A DNA stretch of 64,000 nt from NCBI RefSeq assembly GCF_014352855.1, contig NZ_CP060697.1, positions 1,942,001 to 2,006,000 of the forward strand, in the 5' to 3' direction. Both the position numbers and the translations under genes were made by a program. The notes under the pieces are model-generated. The model did no database searches, was not told the origin of the DNA, and worked only from the letters and a program-made list of their open reading frames with translations. This DNA comes from Sphingomonas sabuli. GTDB lineage: Bacteria; Pseudomonadota; Alphaproteobacteria; Sphingomonadales; Sphingomonadaceae. This document shows positions 1 to 7,756 of this stretch, piece after piece; positions within the stretch are counted from its first letter, which is position 1; the number at the start of each line of letters is the position of its first letter.

Positions 1-1
1 G

Positions 2-1414
2 GTGGCCGCGATCCAGGCGGACGAAGCGGCGGCGGTCAAGCGGCTGCAGCAATGGATCGCGTTGCCGACCATCGCCAACATGGGCGTCAACCATGCCGAG
101 GGCGCGGCCCACATGCGCCAGCTCGCGCTCGATGCCGGGTTCCAGCAGGGGGAGGTGATCAAGACCGCGGGCGTGCCGGCGGTATTCGCGACGCTGGATG
201 CGGGCGCGCCGACCACGCTTGGCGTCTATTTCATGTACGACGTGAAGCATTACGACCCGAAGGAATGGAATTCGCCGCCGCTGGAAGCGCGGCTGGTCGA
301 CCGGCCGGGCGAGGGCAAGGCGATCGTCGGGCGCGGCGCGGTCAACCAGAAGGGGCCGGAAACGGCCTTCCTGGCCGCCGTAAAGGCGTTCAAGGATTCG
401 GGCACCAAGCTGCCGGTCAACCTTGTGCTGGTCGCGGAAGGCGAAGAGGAAATCGGCTCGCCGAACTTCCCGCAGGCGCTGGCCAGCCCGGCGGTGCAGG
501 CGGCGCTGGGCAAGGCCGCCGGCGTGTTCATCCCAGGCGCGTCGCAGTCGAGCACCGGGTCGGTGTCGACCGAACTTGGCGCCAAGGGCGTGATCGAGGT
601 CCAGCTGATTTCCAGCGGGGAAAAGTGGGGCCGCGGCCCCAACAAGGACGTCCATTCCAGCCTGATGGCGAGCGTCGACAATCCCGCCTGGCGGCTGGTC
701 AAGGCGCTCAACACCTTGGTTGAGGACGACGGCTTCACGCCGGCGATCGACGGCTATTTCGAGAACGTCCGCCCGCTGACCGCGCGCGAAAAGCAGATCA
801 TCGCGGAGGAAGTGGCGGCCGGCGACGAAGCCGACATTAAGAAGTCGCTGGGCATCCGGACCTGGGCCAAGGACGAGAATTTCCTGACCAGTTCGATCCG
901 GCTGGCGCAGCGCCCGACGGTCAACATCCAGGGGCTCGTCAGCGGTTACACCGGCCCGGGCGGCAAGACCGTCCTGCCCGGCCGCGCCGAGGCCAAGATG
1001 GACCTGCGGCTGGTGCCCAACATGACCTACGACGAAGCGGTGACCAAGCTGAAGGCGCACCTTGCCAAGCGCGGCTTTTCCGACATCGAAGTGGTGGTCA
1101 GCGGCGGCTACAGCCCGACCGAAGTGGCCGAGGACAGCGTGATGATCCGCGCGGCGCAGGCGACGCTCAACGGGGCCGGGATCGAAAACACCCTATCGGC
1201 GCGGGCCGCGGGCAGCTGGCCCGGCGTAATGTTCACCGGCGCGCCGCTCAAGCTTCCGGCGCTCGGCTTCGGCGCGGGCCGCGGCGGCGGCGCGCATGCG
1301 CCGAACGAATGGTTCCTGGTGGATTCGACCAATCCCAAGGTAGCGGGCATGGCCGAACAGTCGGAAATCTACGCCGACTTCCTTTACGAAGTGGCGAAGG
1401 CGGCGGCGAAATAG
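2..1414 (+). CDS. M20-family metallopeptidase-like hydrolase, 5' end possibly truncated
   Basis: Open from the window edge; the first usable codon is GTG at position 2, so a signal peptide and true start may lie outside. The 470 visible residues have the M20/M25/M40 dipeptidase layout: a metal-site region near residues 75-120, the EGEEEIGS motif (catalytic and ligand Glu about 149/150), the dimerisation-domain motif DVHSS (His 218), and a C-terminal GGGAHAPNE motif (His about 432). The usual first ligand His of the GHYDV motif is Met 78 (FMYDV) and the usual bridging Asp of GRGxxDxKG is Asn 115 (GRGAVNQKG). The fold assignment is firm; activity and substrate are not. Its stop lies 1 nt from the stop of the convergent lipoprotein gene. 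Confidence 0.85.
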   Translation: MAAIQADEAAAVKRLQQWIALPTIANMGVNHAEGAAHMRQLALDAGFQQGEVIKTAGVPAVFATLDAGAPTTLGVYFMYDVKHYDPKEWNSPPLEARLVDRPGEGKAIVGRGAVNQKGPETAFLAAVKAFKDSGTKLPVNLVLVAEGEEEIGSPNFPQALASPAVQAALGKAAGVFIPGASQSSTGSVSTELGAKGVIEVQLISSGEKWGRGPNKDVHSSLMASVDNPAWRLVKALNTLVEDDGFTPAIDGYFENVRPLTAREKQIIAEEVAAGDEADIKKSLGIRTWAKDENFLTSSIRLAQRPTVNIQGLVSGYTGPGGKTVLPGRAEAKMDLRLVPNMTYDEAVTKLKAHLAKRGFSDIEVVVSGGYSPTEVAEDSVMIRAAQATLNGAGIENTLSARAAGSWPGVMFTGAPLKLPALGFGAGRGGGAHAPNEWFLVDSTNPKVAGMAEQSEIYADFLYEVAKAAAK

Positions 1415-1415
1415 C

Positions 1416-1715
1416 CTAGTAGCGAAGGGCGCTGCAGTCGTCGGTCGGCGCGGGCCGGCCGCGGCGGCAGCGTTCGATCATCGCGCGCAGTTCGCGGCCG
1501 CGGCGCTCGTCCGCCTTGCGCGCTTCGCGGCCGCGACGCTCGTCGATTTCCGACTGGCTGGTGGTCACCGCGTCGACCCCGGCAGAGACCGCGTTTACGC
1601 CGGTCTTGGCGACCTTGACCGGTGCGGTGATGGCCGTGCTGGCCAGGCTGGCCAGGCTGGCGACGGCGCAGCCGCTTAGCGACAGACTGGCGGCGAGAAT
1701 GAGCAGGATCTTCAT
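1416..1715 (-). CDS. small lipoprotein, unknown function
   Basis: 99 codons starting at ATG 1715; the reading frame is open further upstream, but this start gives a clean lipoprotein signal. The N-terminus has Lys, a hydrophobic stretch and the lipobox LSGC with Cys at residue 16, so it is predicted to be lipid-anchored in the envelope. The mature part is short, begins Ala/Val-rich, then becomes strongly charged (repeated ERRGRE-type segments) and ends with a Cys-containing tail. No domain recognised. It follows the helicase gene by 43 nt on the same strand and may be co-transcribed with it. Confidence 0.7.
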   Translation of the reverse strand: MKILLILAASLSLSGCAVASLASLASTAITAPVKVAKTGVNAVSAGVDAVTTSQSEIDERRGREARKADERRGRELRAMIERCRRGRPAPTDDCSALRY

Positions 1716-1758
1716 GGGTAGGGAGACTCGCAGGCTTTTGATTGCCCGGCAATGAACT

Positions 1759-4173
1759 TCATTCGCCCATCGCGGCATTGGCCAGCTCTTCGGCCTGCAA
1801 CAGCAACGAATCGTCGGCTTGCGTGCCCGACGGCAGCGCTTCGCGGCCGATGATCACCATCAGGGGCACGGCCATCGGCGTGATCCGCCCGGTATCGACA
1901 TGGACCATCGTCGCCGCGGCGCGATCGACCAGCCGCACCAGCCGGCCCAGTTCGGTCATCCGTGCCCGAGCATCGTCCCACGCGGCGCGCAGCAGCAGGT
2001 GCTGCGGTTCGAACCGGCGCAGCACGTCGTAGATGAGGTCGGTCGAAAAGCTGACCTGCCGCCCGGTCTTCTTGCGGCCGGGGTGCTGGCGTTCGACCAG
2101 CCCGCCGATCACCGCCACCTCGCGAAAGGCCTTCTTGAGCAGATAGCTGTTTTCGACCCAGTCGATGAATTCGCGTTCGAGGATGTCGGGGGAGAAGAGC
2201 GCCTTGGGATCGATCACCGGTTCCAGCCCGTAGCAGGCGATCGCATAATCGTTGGCGACGAAACCCATCGGCTTAAGCCCCGCGGTTTCCATCCGCCGGG
2301 TGACCAGCATGCCCAGCGACTGGTGCGCGTTCCAGCCGTCGAAGCTGTAGGCGACCATGTAATGCAATTTGTCGTGGCGGAAGGTTTCGACCAGCAATTC
2401 ATTGGGTTCGGGAATGCGGCTGCGGCGATCCTGCACCTCCAGCCATTCGCGCACGTCGTCGGGAAAGCGTTGCCAGTCGTTGCGGTCGGCGAGCATGCCG
2501 CGGACGCGGTTGGCAAGGTGGGTCGACAGGCTCATCCGCTGGCCGCCGTAGGTGACCACCCGCGCCTGCGCGGTGCTGGCGTGGACGATGATGTCGGTGT
2601 CCTTGAACTGCTCGACCTCCAGGCTCAGCCCGCAGAAGAAGAAATGGTCGCCGGGCGAGAGCGTCGAGGCATAGCCTTCCTCGATCGTGCCGAGCTTGCG
2701 GCCGTTGCGGAAGCGGACGGTGAGCAGCGGCTGATCGACGATGACCCCGGCGTTGAGCCGGTGCTGCTGCGCGATCTGCGGCCGGGACAGGCGCCACCGG
2801 CCGTCGGGATCCTGGGTCAGCCGGCGGAAGCGATCATAGGCTTTGAGCGCGTAGCCACCGGTGGAAATGAAGCCGAGCACCTCTTCGAACGTGGCCTTTT
2901 CAAGTCCCGCATACGGCGCGGCGGAGCGGATTTCGGCGAGCAATTCGTCGGGCAGGAAGGGCGCTGCGCAGGCCATGCCGAGAATATGCTGGGCAAGGAC
3001 GTCGAGTGTCCCGGGGCGGAAAATCTCCGGGTCCAGCTCGCCATCGTCGATCGCGTCGAGCGCGGCCCGCGCCTCGAGATATTCGAACCGGTTGCCGGGC
3101 ACGATCATGCCCTTGGACGGCTCGTCTAGCCGGTGGTTGGCGCGCCCGATCCGCTGCAGCAGGCGCGAGCTGCCCTTGGGCGCGCCCATCTGCACGACGA
3201 GGTCGATGTCGCCCCAGTCGATGCCGAGGTCGAGGCTGGCGGTTGCGACCAGCCCGCGCAGCCGGCCGGCGGACATCGCCGCTTCGACCTTGCGCCGCGC
3301 CTCCAGCGCCAGGCTGCCGTGGTGGATGCCGATCGGCAGCGCCTTGTCGTTCACCGCCCACAGGTCCTGGAAGATCAGTTCGGCCAGGCTGCGGGTGTTG
3401 CAGAATACGAGGGTCGTCTTGTGCTGTTCGATGAGGGTCATCACCTCGCGCGCCGCGTGGCGGCCCGAATGGCCGCCCCACGGAATCTTGCTTTCGGGGA
3501 TGAGAATCGACAGGTCCGGCTCCGCGCCCGGATCGCCGATGACCAGTTCGACGCGGTCCTCGTCCCCGTCGCGCGCCAGCCAGGTGCGGTAGGCGTCGGG
3601 ATCCGAAATGGTCGCCGACAGGCCGACCCGGCGAAGGTCCGGCGACAGCCGTTGCAGCCGCGCCATCGACAGGGCCAGCAAGTCGCCGCGCTTTTCGCGG
3701 GCGAAGGCATGCAGTTCGTCGATGACGATCGTGCGCAGCCCGGCGAACATCTCGTTGCTGTCGGGATAGCTGAGCAGCAGGCTGAGCGATTCCGGGGTCG
3801 TCAGCAGGATTTGCGGCGGCTTGATCCGCTGGCGCGCCTTGCGGTCCGACGGCGTGTCGCCGCTGCGTGTCTCGACGCGGATGTCGAGCCCCATCTCCTC
3901 GATCGGGCCGAGCAGGTTGCGTTGCACGTCGACGCCCAGCGCCTTGAGCGGCGAAACGTAGAGCGTATGCAGGCCGTCGGCCGGACGGTCGATCAGGTCG
4001 CAGATGCTGGGCAGGAAACCGGCCAGTGTCTTGCCCGAGCCGGTCGCGGCGACGAGCAGCGCATCGCGCCCGCGCCGCGCGGCCTGCAGCATTTCGAACT
4101 GGTGCCGCCGCGGGGCCCAGCCGCGGCCGGCGAACCAGCTATCGACCTGGGGTGGAAGCGCGACCGCGCTCAG
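1759..4173 (-). CDS. ligase-associated DNA-damage-response DEXH-box helicase (Lhr-like)
   Basis: Superfamily 2 helicase of the large Lhr-like type, predicted to act in DNA repair. Counted from the internal ATG at 4092 it has Walker A AATGSGKT (15-22), TTPES (98-102), DELH (125-128), and a helicase C domain with ARRKVE- and QRIGRANH-type motifs, followed by the long Lhr C-terminal region. The ATG at 4092 is unlikely to be the real start, because the frame upstream encodes the conserved family N-terminus WFAGRGWAPRRHQ. No ATG, GTG or TTG supports that extension. A CTG at 4173 overlaps the stop of the upstream small gene (CTGA) and is preceded by GAGGACCT, so I place the start there (804 aa). 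If only ATG/GTG/TTG is allowed, the gene begins at 4092. Confidence 0.88.
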   Translation of the reverse strand: MSAVALPPQVDSWFAGRGWAPRRHQFEMLQAARRGRDALLVAATGSGKTLAGFLPSICDLIDRPADGLHTLYVSPLKALGVDVQRNLLGPIEEMGLDIRVETRSGDTPSDRKARQRIKPPQILLTTPESLSLLLSYPDSNEMFAGLRTIVIDELHAFAREKRGDLLALSMARLQRLSPDLRRVGLSATISDPDAYRTWLARDGDEDRVELVIGDPGAEPDLSILIPESKIPWGGHSGRHAAREVMTLIEQHKTTLVFCNTRSLAELIFQDLWAVNDKALPIGIHHGSLALEARRKVEAAMSAGRLRGLVATASLDLGIDWGDIDLVVQMGAPKGSSRLLQRIGRANHRLDEPSKGMIVPGNRFEYLEARAALDAIDDGELDPEIFRPGTLDVLAQHILGMACAAPFLPDELLAEIRSAAPYAGLEKATFEEVLGFISTGGYALKAYDRFRRLTQDPDGRWRLSRPQIAQQHRLNAGVIVDQPLLTVRFRNGRKLGTIEEGYASTLSPGDHFFFCGLSLEVEQFKDTDIIVHASTAQARVVTYGGQRMSLSTHLANRVRGMLADRNDWQRFPDDVREWLEVQDRRSRIPEPNELLVETFRHDKLHYMVAYSFDGWNAHQSLGMLVTRRMETAGLKPMGFVANDYAIACYGLEPVIDPKALFSPDILEREFIDWVENSYLLKKAFREVAVIGGLVERQHPGRKKTGRQVSFSTDLIYDVLRRFEPQHLLLRAAWDDARARMTELGRLVRLVDRAAATMVHVDTGRITPMAVPLMVIIGREALPSGTQADDSLLLQAEELANAAMGE

Positions 4174-4349
4174 AGGTCCTCGGTCCCCTCGCGGCGGCGG
4201 CGTTCCTCATCCGCATACTCGGCCTTGGTGCCCTGGTAGGTGGTCGAATTCGTCCCTTGCGACTTGCCGCGCGAAACGAGCCATACCAGCACGAGCAACA
4301 TGGCCACCGGGCCGATGATGCTGACGATCCACCATAACGTATCCGACAT
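4170..4349 (-). CDS. small single-pass membrane protein, 59 aa
   Basis: 59 codons starting at ATG 4349, with a strong ribosome binding site (GGGAGGAAG, about 7 nt upstream). The product starts MSDTLWWIVSIIG, has one hydrophobic segment (about residues 5-26) and then a charged cytoplasmic-type tail ending in a run of Arg and acidic residues (DEERRRREGTEDL). Its TGA overlaps the proposed CTG start of the helicase gene, so translation of the two is probably coupled. I recognise no family. The ribosome binding site, membrane segment and overlap argue that it is a real gene, short enough to be missed by ordinary ORF cut-offs. Confidence 0.7.
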   Translation of the reverse strand: MSDTLWWIVSIIGPVAMLLVLVWLVSRGKSQGTNSTTYQGTKAEYADEERRRREGTEDL

Positions 4350-4403
4350 GTCGCTTCCTCCCTTTCGCGGAACTCTTGTTTCGGTTTGGACACTATAGCT
4401 CCA

Positions 4404-5405
4404 ATGGCGCGACTAGGTTCCTGCATCGAGGTTTTTCCGGAGGGCATTTATGTCCGCCCTGCCGACGCGTGGATAGACCCGGCGCAGCCCAAGCCCCGGG
4501 CGATGGTCACGCACGGCCATGGCGACCATGCCCGCGGCGGGCACGGCGCGGTGCTGGCAACCCCCGAGACGCTGGCGATCATGGGCGTTCGCTACGGCGA
4601 CCAGAACGGTCAGCCGGTGGCCTATGGCGAAAGCGTGAAGGTCGGCGACGTCGACGTCAGCTTCGTCCCCGCCGGCCACGTGCTGGGATCGGCGCAGATC
4701 GTTCTGGAGCACAAGGGCGAGCGGGTGGTGGTGTCGGGCGACTACAAACGCCGCGCCGACCCGACCTGCGAACCGTTCGTCCCGGTGCCGTGCGACGTGT
4801 TCATCACCGAAGCGACCTTCGGCCTGCCGGTGTTTCGCCATCCGGACATTGGCGGCGAAATGGACCGGCTGCTCGCCCGGCTCCACGCGGACCCGGCGCG
4901 GTGCGTGCTGATCGGGGCCTATGCGCTGGGCAAGGCGCAACGGGTGATCGCCGAGCTTCGCCGACGCGGCCACAGCGACCCGATCTATTATCACGGCGCG
5001 CTCGAGCGGCTGTGCCAGCTGTATCAGGAGCATGGCATCGACCTTGGCGAATTGCGCCACGTCACCAAGGACACCACCAAGGACGAGATGCGCGGGCATA
5101 TCGTCATCGCCCCGCCGGGCGCGCTCAACGACCGCTGGTCGCGGCGGCTGCCCGACCCGGTGACGGCGATGGCATCGGGCTGGATGCGCATTCGCCAGCG
5201 GGCGCGCCAGTCGAACATCGAACTGCCGCTGGTCATTTCCGACCATGCGGACTGGGACGAGCTGACCGCCACCATCCGTGAGGTCGCCCCGCGCGAAGTG
5301 TGGATCACCCACGGCCGCGAGGAAGCGTTGAAGCATTGGTGCATGATCCACCAGATCAAGGCGCGCGAGCTCAACCTGGTCGGTTACGAAGACGAGGACG
5401 ATTGA
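4404..5405 (+). CDS. ligase-associated DNA-damage-response exonuclease (MBL fold)
   Basis: 333 aa from ATG 4404; an in-frame TTG at 4386 is possible but the protein aligns well from the ATG. It carries the metallo-beta-lactamase metal motif HGHGDH (residues 37-42), later metal-site motifs PAGHVLGSA and SGDYK, and the beta-CASP-like region with SDHADWDEL and a C-terminal THGREEA segment. This is the family of exonucleases encoded next to ATP-dependent DNA ligases and Lhr-like helicases in bacterial repair islands. Here it diverges from the small membrane protein and helicase genes across about 50 bp. A TATAGC sequence at 4394-4399 lies only a few bases before the ATG and no clear ribosome binding site is present, so a leaderless transcript is possible. 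Confidence 0.9.
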   Translation: MARLGSCIEVFPEGIYVRPADAWIDPAQPKPRAMVTHGHGDHARGGHGAVLATPETLAIMGVRYGDQNGQPVAYGESVKVGDVDVSFVPAGHVLGSAQIVLEHKGERVVVSGDYKRRADPTCEPFVPVPCDVFITEATFGLPVFRHPDIGGEMDRLLARLHADPARCVLIGAYALGKAQRVIAELRRRGHSDPIYYHGALERLCQLYQEHGIDLGELRHVTKDTTKDEMRGHIVIAPPGALNDRWSRRLPDPVTAMASGWMRIRQRARQSNIELPLVISDHADWDELTATIREVAPREVWITHGREEALKHWCMIHQIKARELNLVGYEDEDD

Positions 5406-5407
5406 TC

Positions 5408-6034
5408 ATGGCACGATATCTGGCGGCCGGACTGGCCCTGACCCTGGCGGCGTGCAGCGTCGAGAGGCCCGAGGCGGACAATCAGGCGAAGGCCGAGCCC
5501 GCGCCGGCACTCGCACCCGCCGGCGCCGCGGCAAACGAGGCCGAGCCGGGCCAGCCCGCGCCGCCGGTGCGATCGGACCGGTCCAGCCGCTTCACCACAT
5601 TGTCGGACGCGACCTGCAAGCTGGTCGAGGAGAATCGCGAGGAAGCGGGCTATTGGCGGCGTGACTGCGCGGGCGCCGGCGGATTCCGGCTGCAATGGAG
5701 CGAAAGCGACCTGCGGCAGGAACTGGCCATCGTGTCCGGGTCGCGCACCGACCGGCTGAGCCTGTCGCGGCTGGTCACCAACGGCGCGTTCGACACGATC
5801 GGCAAGACCGTCGAGTGGCGCGGCGATCCGGGCCAGTCGCCCGACCGTCTGGTCGCGCGGGTCAACGTCGCCGACGCCGCCAACCCGCAGGGCCCCGACA
5901 TCAGCAAGCTGATCGTCGTCCGGCTGGCGCCGAGCGCATGCATCGTCGCCATCGTCGACCCCGGCCCCGACCAGAGTTCGGCCGCGCGCCGGGTGGCCGA
6001 CGACGATGACCGGTCGTCGTGCCTCCCGGGCTGA
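5408..6034 (+). CDS. predicted lipoprotein, unknown function
   Basis: 208 aa beginning 2 nt after the exonuclease stop, so very probably co-transcribed with it. The N-terminus MARYLAAGLALTLAAC gives a lipobox with Cys 16. A Pro/Ala/Glu-rich linker (about 20-55) follows, then a compact domain with three further Cys (in TCKL, RDCA and SACIV) plus a terminal SSCLPG. I do not recognise the domain. In repair islands of this kind an ATP-dependent DNA ligase often follows; here the slot holds this exported protein instead. Confidence 0.7.
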   Translation: MARYLAAGLALTLAACSVERPEADNQAKAEPAPALAPAGAAANEAEPGQPAPPVRSDRSSRFTTLSDATCKLVEENREEAGYWRRDCAGAGGFRLQWSESDLRQELAIVSGSRTDRLSLSRLVTNGAFDTIGKTVEWRGDPGQSPDRLVARVNVADAANPQGPDISKLIVVRLAPSACIVAIVDPGPDQSSAARRVADDDDRSSCLPG

Positions 6035-6047
6035 GCCGGCGCGGGAC

Positions 6048-6497
6048 CTAGTCTTCGTCCCAGGCGGCGGCGGCAGCGTCGCCGGCACCCCCGGCCACGG
6101 CAACCACCAGCAACGCCGCGACCACCACGCCGCCGACGACGAGGGCGGTGGTCCCGCCGCTCATCCTGAGCCGCTTGTCGAGCGCCTTCGAATCCTGGCC
6201 GGCGAGGGTCATCCGCGGCGTGGCACCGGGAACGGCGGAAAAGGCCACGCCGTCCCCGATCCGGGGCGCGGTGCCGGCGGTGCGCGTCGCGCCCGCCACG
6301 CGCAGGGCGAATTCCGGCCGGGCCGCCGTCTTGCCGCCTAGCGACAGGTGCATGGTTGCCCCGGAAAACAGGAACGACTGCGTTCGCGAACTATCCGCAG
6401 TGCCGTCGAAACCGGCCATCCGCGGCTGCGCTGCGGCCGGCGCCGCGAGGCTCGCGGCCGCGACAAGGCTGGCAAAATAGGAAAATGTCTTCATCAT
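6048..6497 (-). CDS. exported protein with C-terminal membrane segment
   Basis: 149 aa starting at tandem ATGs (6497, 6494) with GGGGAG upstream. It has a Sec signal peptide (cleavage near AAPAAAQ) and a Gly/Ala/Thr-rich beta-type middle. A C-terminal hydrophobic helix (about 119-137, ALVVGGVVVAALLVV) is followed by a short acidic tail. Proteins of this plan are common in sphingomonads, but I know of no function. It is convergent with the lipoprotein gene (13-nt gap). Confidence 0.65.
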   Translation of the reverse strand: MMKTFSYFASLVAAASLAAPAAAQPRMAGFDGTADSSRTQSFLFSGATMHLSLGGKTAARPEFALRVAGATRTAGTAPRIGDGVAFSAVPGATPRMTLAGQDSKALDKRLRMSGGTTALVVGGVVVAALLVVAVAGGAGDAAAAAWDED

Positions 6498-6554
6498 CGT
6501 CCGGGCTCCCCTGTGGTGAGGCGCACATGATGCAGACGATCGATGCTGGCCGGC

Positions 6555-6570
6555 TCACCCGTTCGGGTGA
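6555..6570. promoter_or_regulatory. perfect inverted repeat upstream of the LuxR-family gene
   Basis: TCACCCG-TT-CGGGTGA, a perfect 7-bp dyad with a 2-nt centre, ends 34 nt before the LuxR-type start codon at 6605. Its size and position suit an operator for a dimeric regulator, possibly autoregulatory, or a short RNA hairpin in the leader. No T-run follows, so it is not an intrinsic terminator. Confidence 0.45.
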
Positions 6571-6604
6571 CGGGGCGCGGCGGACAGGCCCCTAGCAGGC
6601 GAGC

Positions 6605-7750
6605 ATGGGCGACCTGTTCGACCTCATTGCCGCCCTGCACGAAGGGATCGACACCGACGAGCATTGGCTCGCGGCGCTCGACCGGCTGAGCGACGAGCTT
6701 GGCGGCGCCGCGCTGTTCCTTGGCACCACGCACCGCAACGGCAGCGGGTTCGAACTGTCCGGCCACCGGGTGGAGCCGCAATGGATCGAGCTGGTCAACG
6801 GTGAGCTTGCCGGGCACGAATCGAACCCGATCTACGCGATGATCAGTTCCCAGCTGCGGACCGACCCGGCGGCCACGATCATGAAGCCGATCCGGCTGAG
6901 CGATGTACTCGAGCCAGCTGCCTTTCGCGCCAGCCCGATTTACAAGCGCGCAATCCAGCCGGCTGGGCATGAACATGCGATGGCGATGGTGCTGTCGGCC
7001 GATGCCGCGAGCGCGCTCAGCCTGACGCTGGTCCGCCCCGACCGCGCCGGCGACTTCCGCGACGACGAGATGCAGTTGGTCCGGGCCGTCGGCCCGCACA
7101 TCGTCGCCGCGCTGAAGATGCGCCACCAGATGTCCGTGGCGCAAAGCGCGGCGATGATGCTCGACCGCTACGACCATGGCATCCTGCTGCTCGCGTCGAG
7201 CGGCAACGTCGTCCATGCCAATGCCGATGCGGAGCGCCTGCTGGCGGAACGCGACGGGCTGCAGGTTGATCGCGGGCATTTGCGCGCGGCTTATCCGGCC
7301 GACACCGACGCGCTGCGCCAGATGATTTCCGAAGCCGACCGCGCCGCGCGTGCGGCCAGCCTCCAGCCGCGGGCGGCGCTGCGCCTGCGGCGGCCGTCGG
7401 GCCAGGACGACCTCGTGCTGCGCGCGCTGCCGGCTCCGCCGATCGTCGCATCGACCTTCGGGGTGGGCGAGCTCGCCACCATTGCCCTGTTCATCCACGA
7501 TCCGAAAAAGGCGTCGCAGTCGGTCGACCAGGTGATCGCGGACGGTTTCGGATTGACGGCCGCCGAGGCCGCGACCGCGGCGCGCATCTGGGAAGGCGAC
7601 AGCGTGTCGGAAGCCGCCGCGACGCTCGGCATTTCCGCCAACACGGTCAAAACGCACCTCAAGGCCGCGTTCGAAAAGGCCGGCGTTGATCGCCAGTCGG
7701 CGCTGGTGCGCAAGATCGCCGACCTCCTGCGGGCGGTCGGCCACCGCTAG
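6605..7750 (+). CDS. LuxR-family transcriptional regulator
   Basis: 381 aa. The C-terminus (about 318-375) is a LuxR/GerE helix-turn-helix containing LTAAEAATAARIWEGDSV and ISANTVKTHLKAAFEKAGV. The N-terminal 170 residues contain a GAF-like sensory region of unknown ligand, and a PAS-like segment follows (about 180-290, containing GILLLASSGNVVHANADA). This is a cytoplasmic regulator typical of sphingomonads; the targets are not visible. It does not resemble acyl-homoserine-lactone receptors closely. A perfect palindrome sits 34 nt upstream. It converges with the phosphomannomutase gene (6-nt gap). Confidence 0.85.
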   Translation: MGDLFDLIAALHEGIDTDEHWLAALDRLSDELGGAALFLGTTHRNGSGFELSGHRVEPQWIELVNGELAGHESNPIYAMISSQLRTDPAATIMKPIRLSDVLEPAAFRASPIYKRAIQPAGHEHAMAMVLSADAASALSLTLVRPDRAGDFRDDEMQLVRAVGPHIVAALKMRHQMSVAQSAAMMLDRYDHGILLLASSGNVVHANADAERLLAERDGLQVDRGHLRAAYPADTDALRQMISEADRAARAASLQPRAALRLRRPSGQDDLVLRALPAPPIVASTFGVGELATIALFIHDPKKASQSVDQVIADGFGLTAAEAATAARIWEGDSVSEAAATLGISANTVKTHLKAAFEKAGVDRQSALVRKIADLLRAVGHR

Positions 7751-7756
7751 CCGGAC

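Noticed and set aside
1819..3129. 436-codon plus-strand frame opposite the helicase
   Set aside because: Shadow of the helicase with no motif; very high Gln/Val/Asp content typical of antisense reading.
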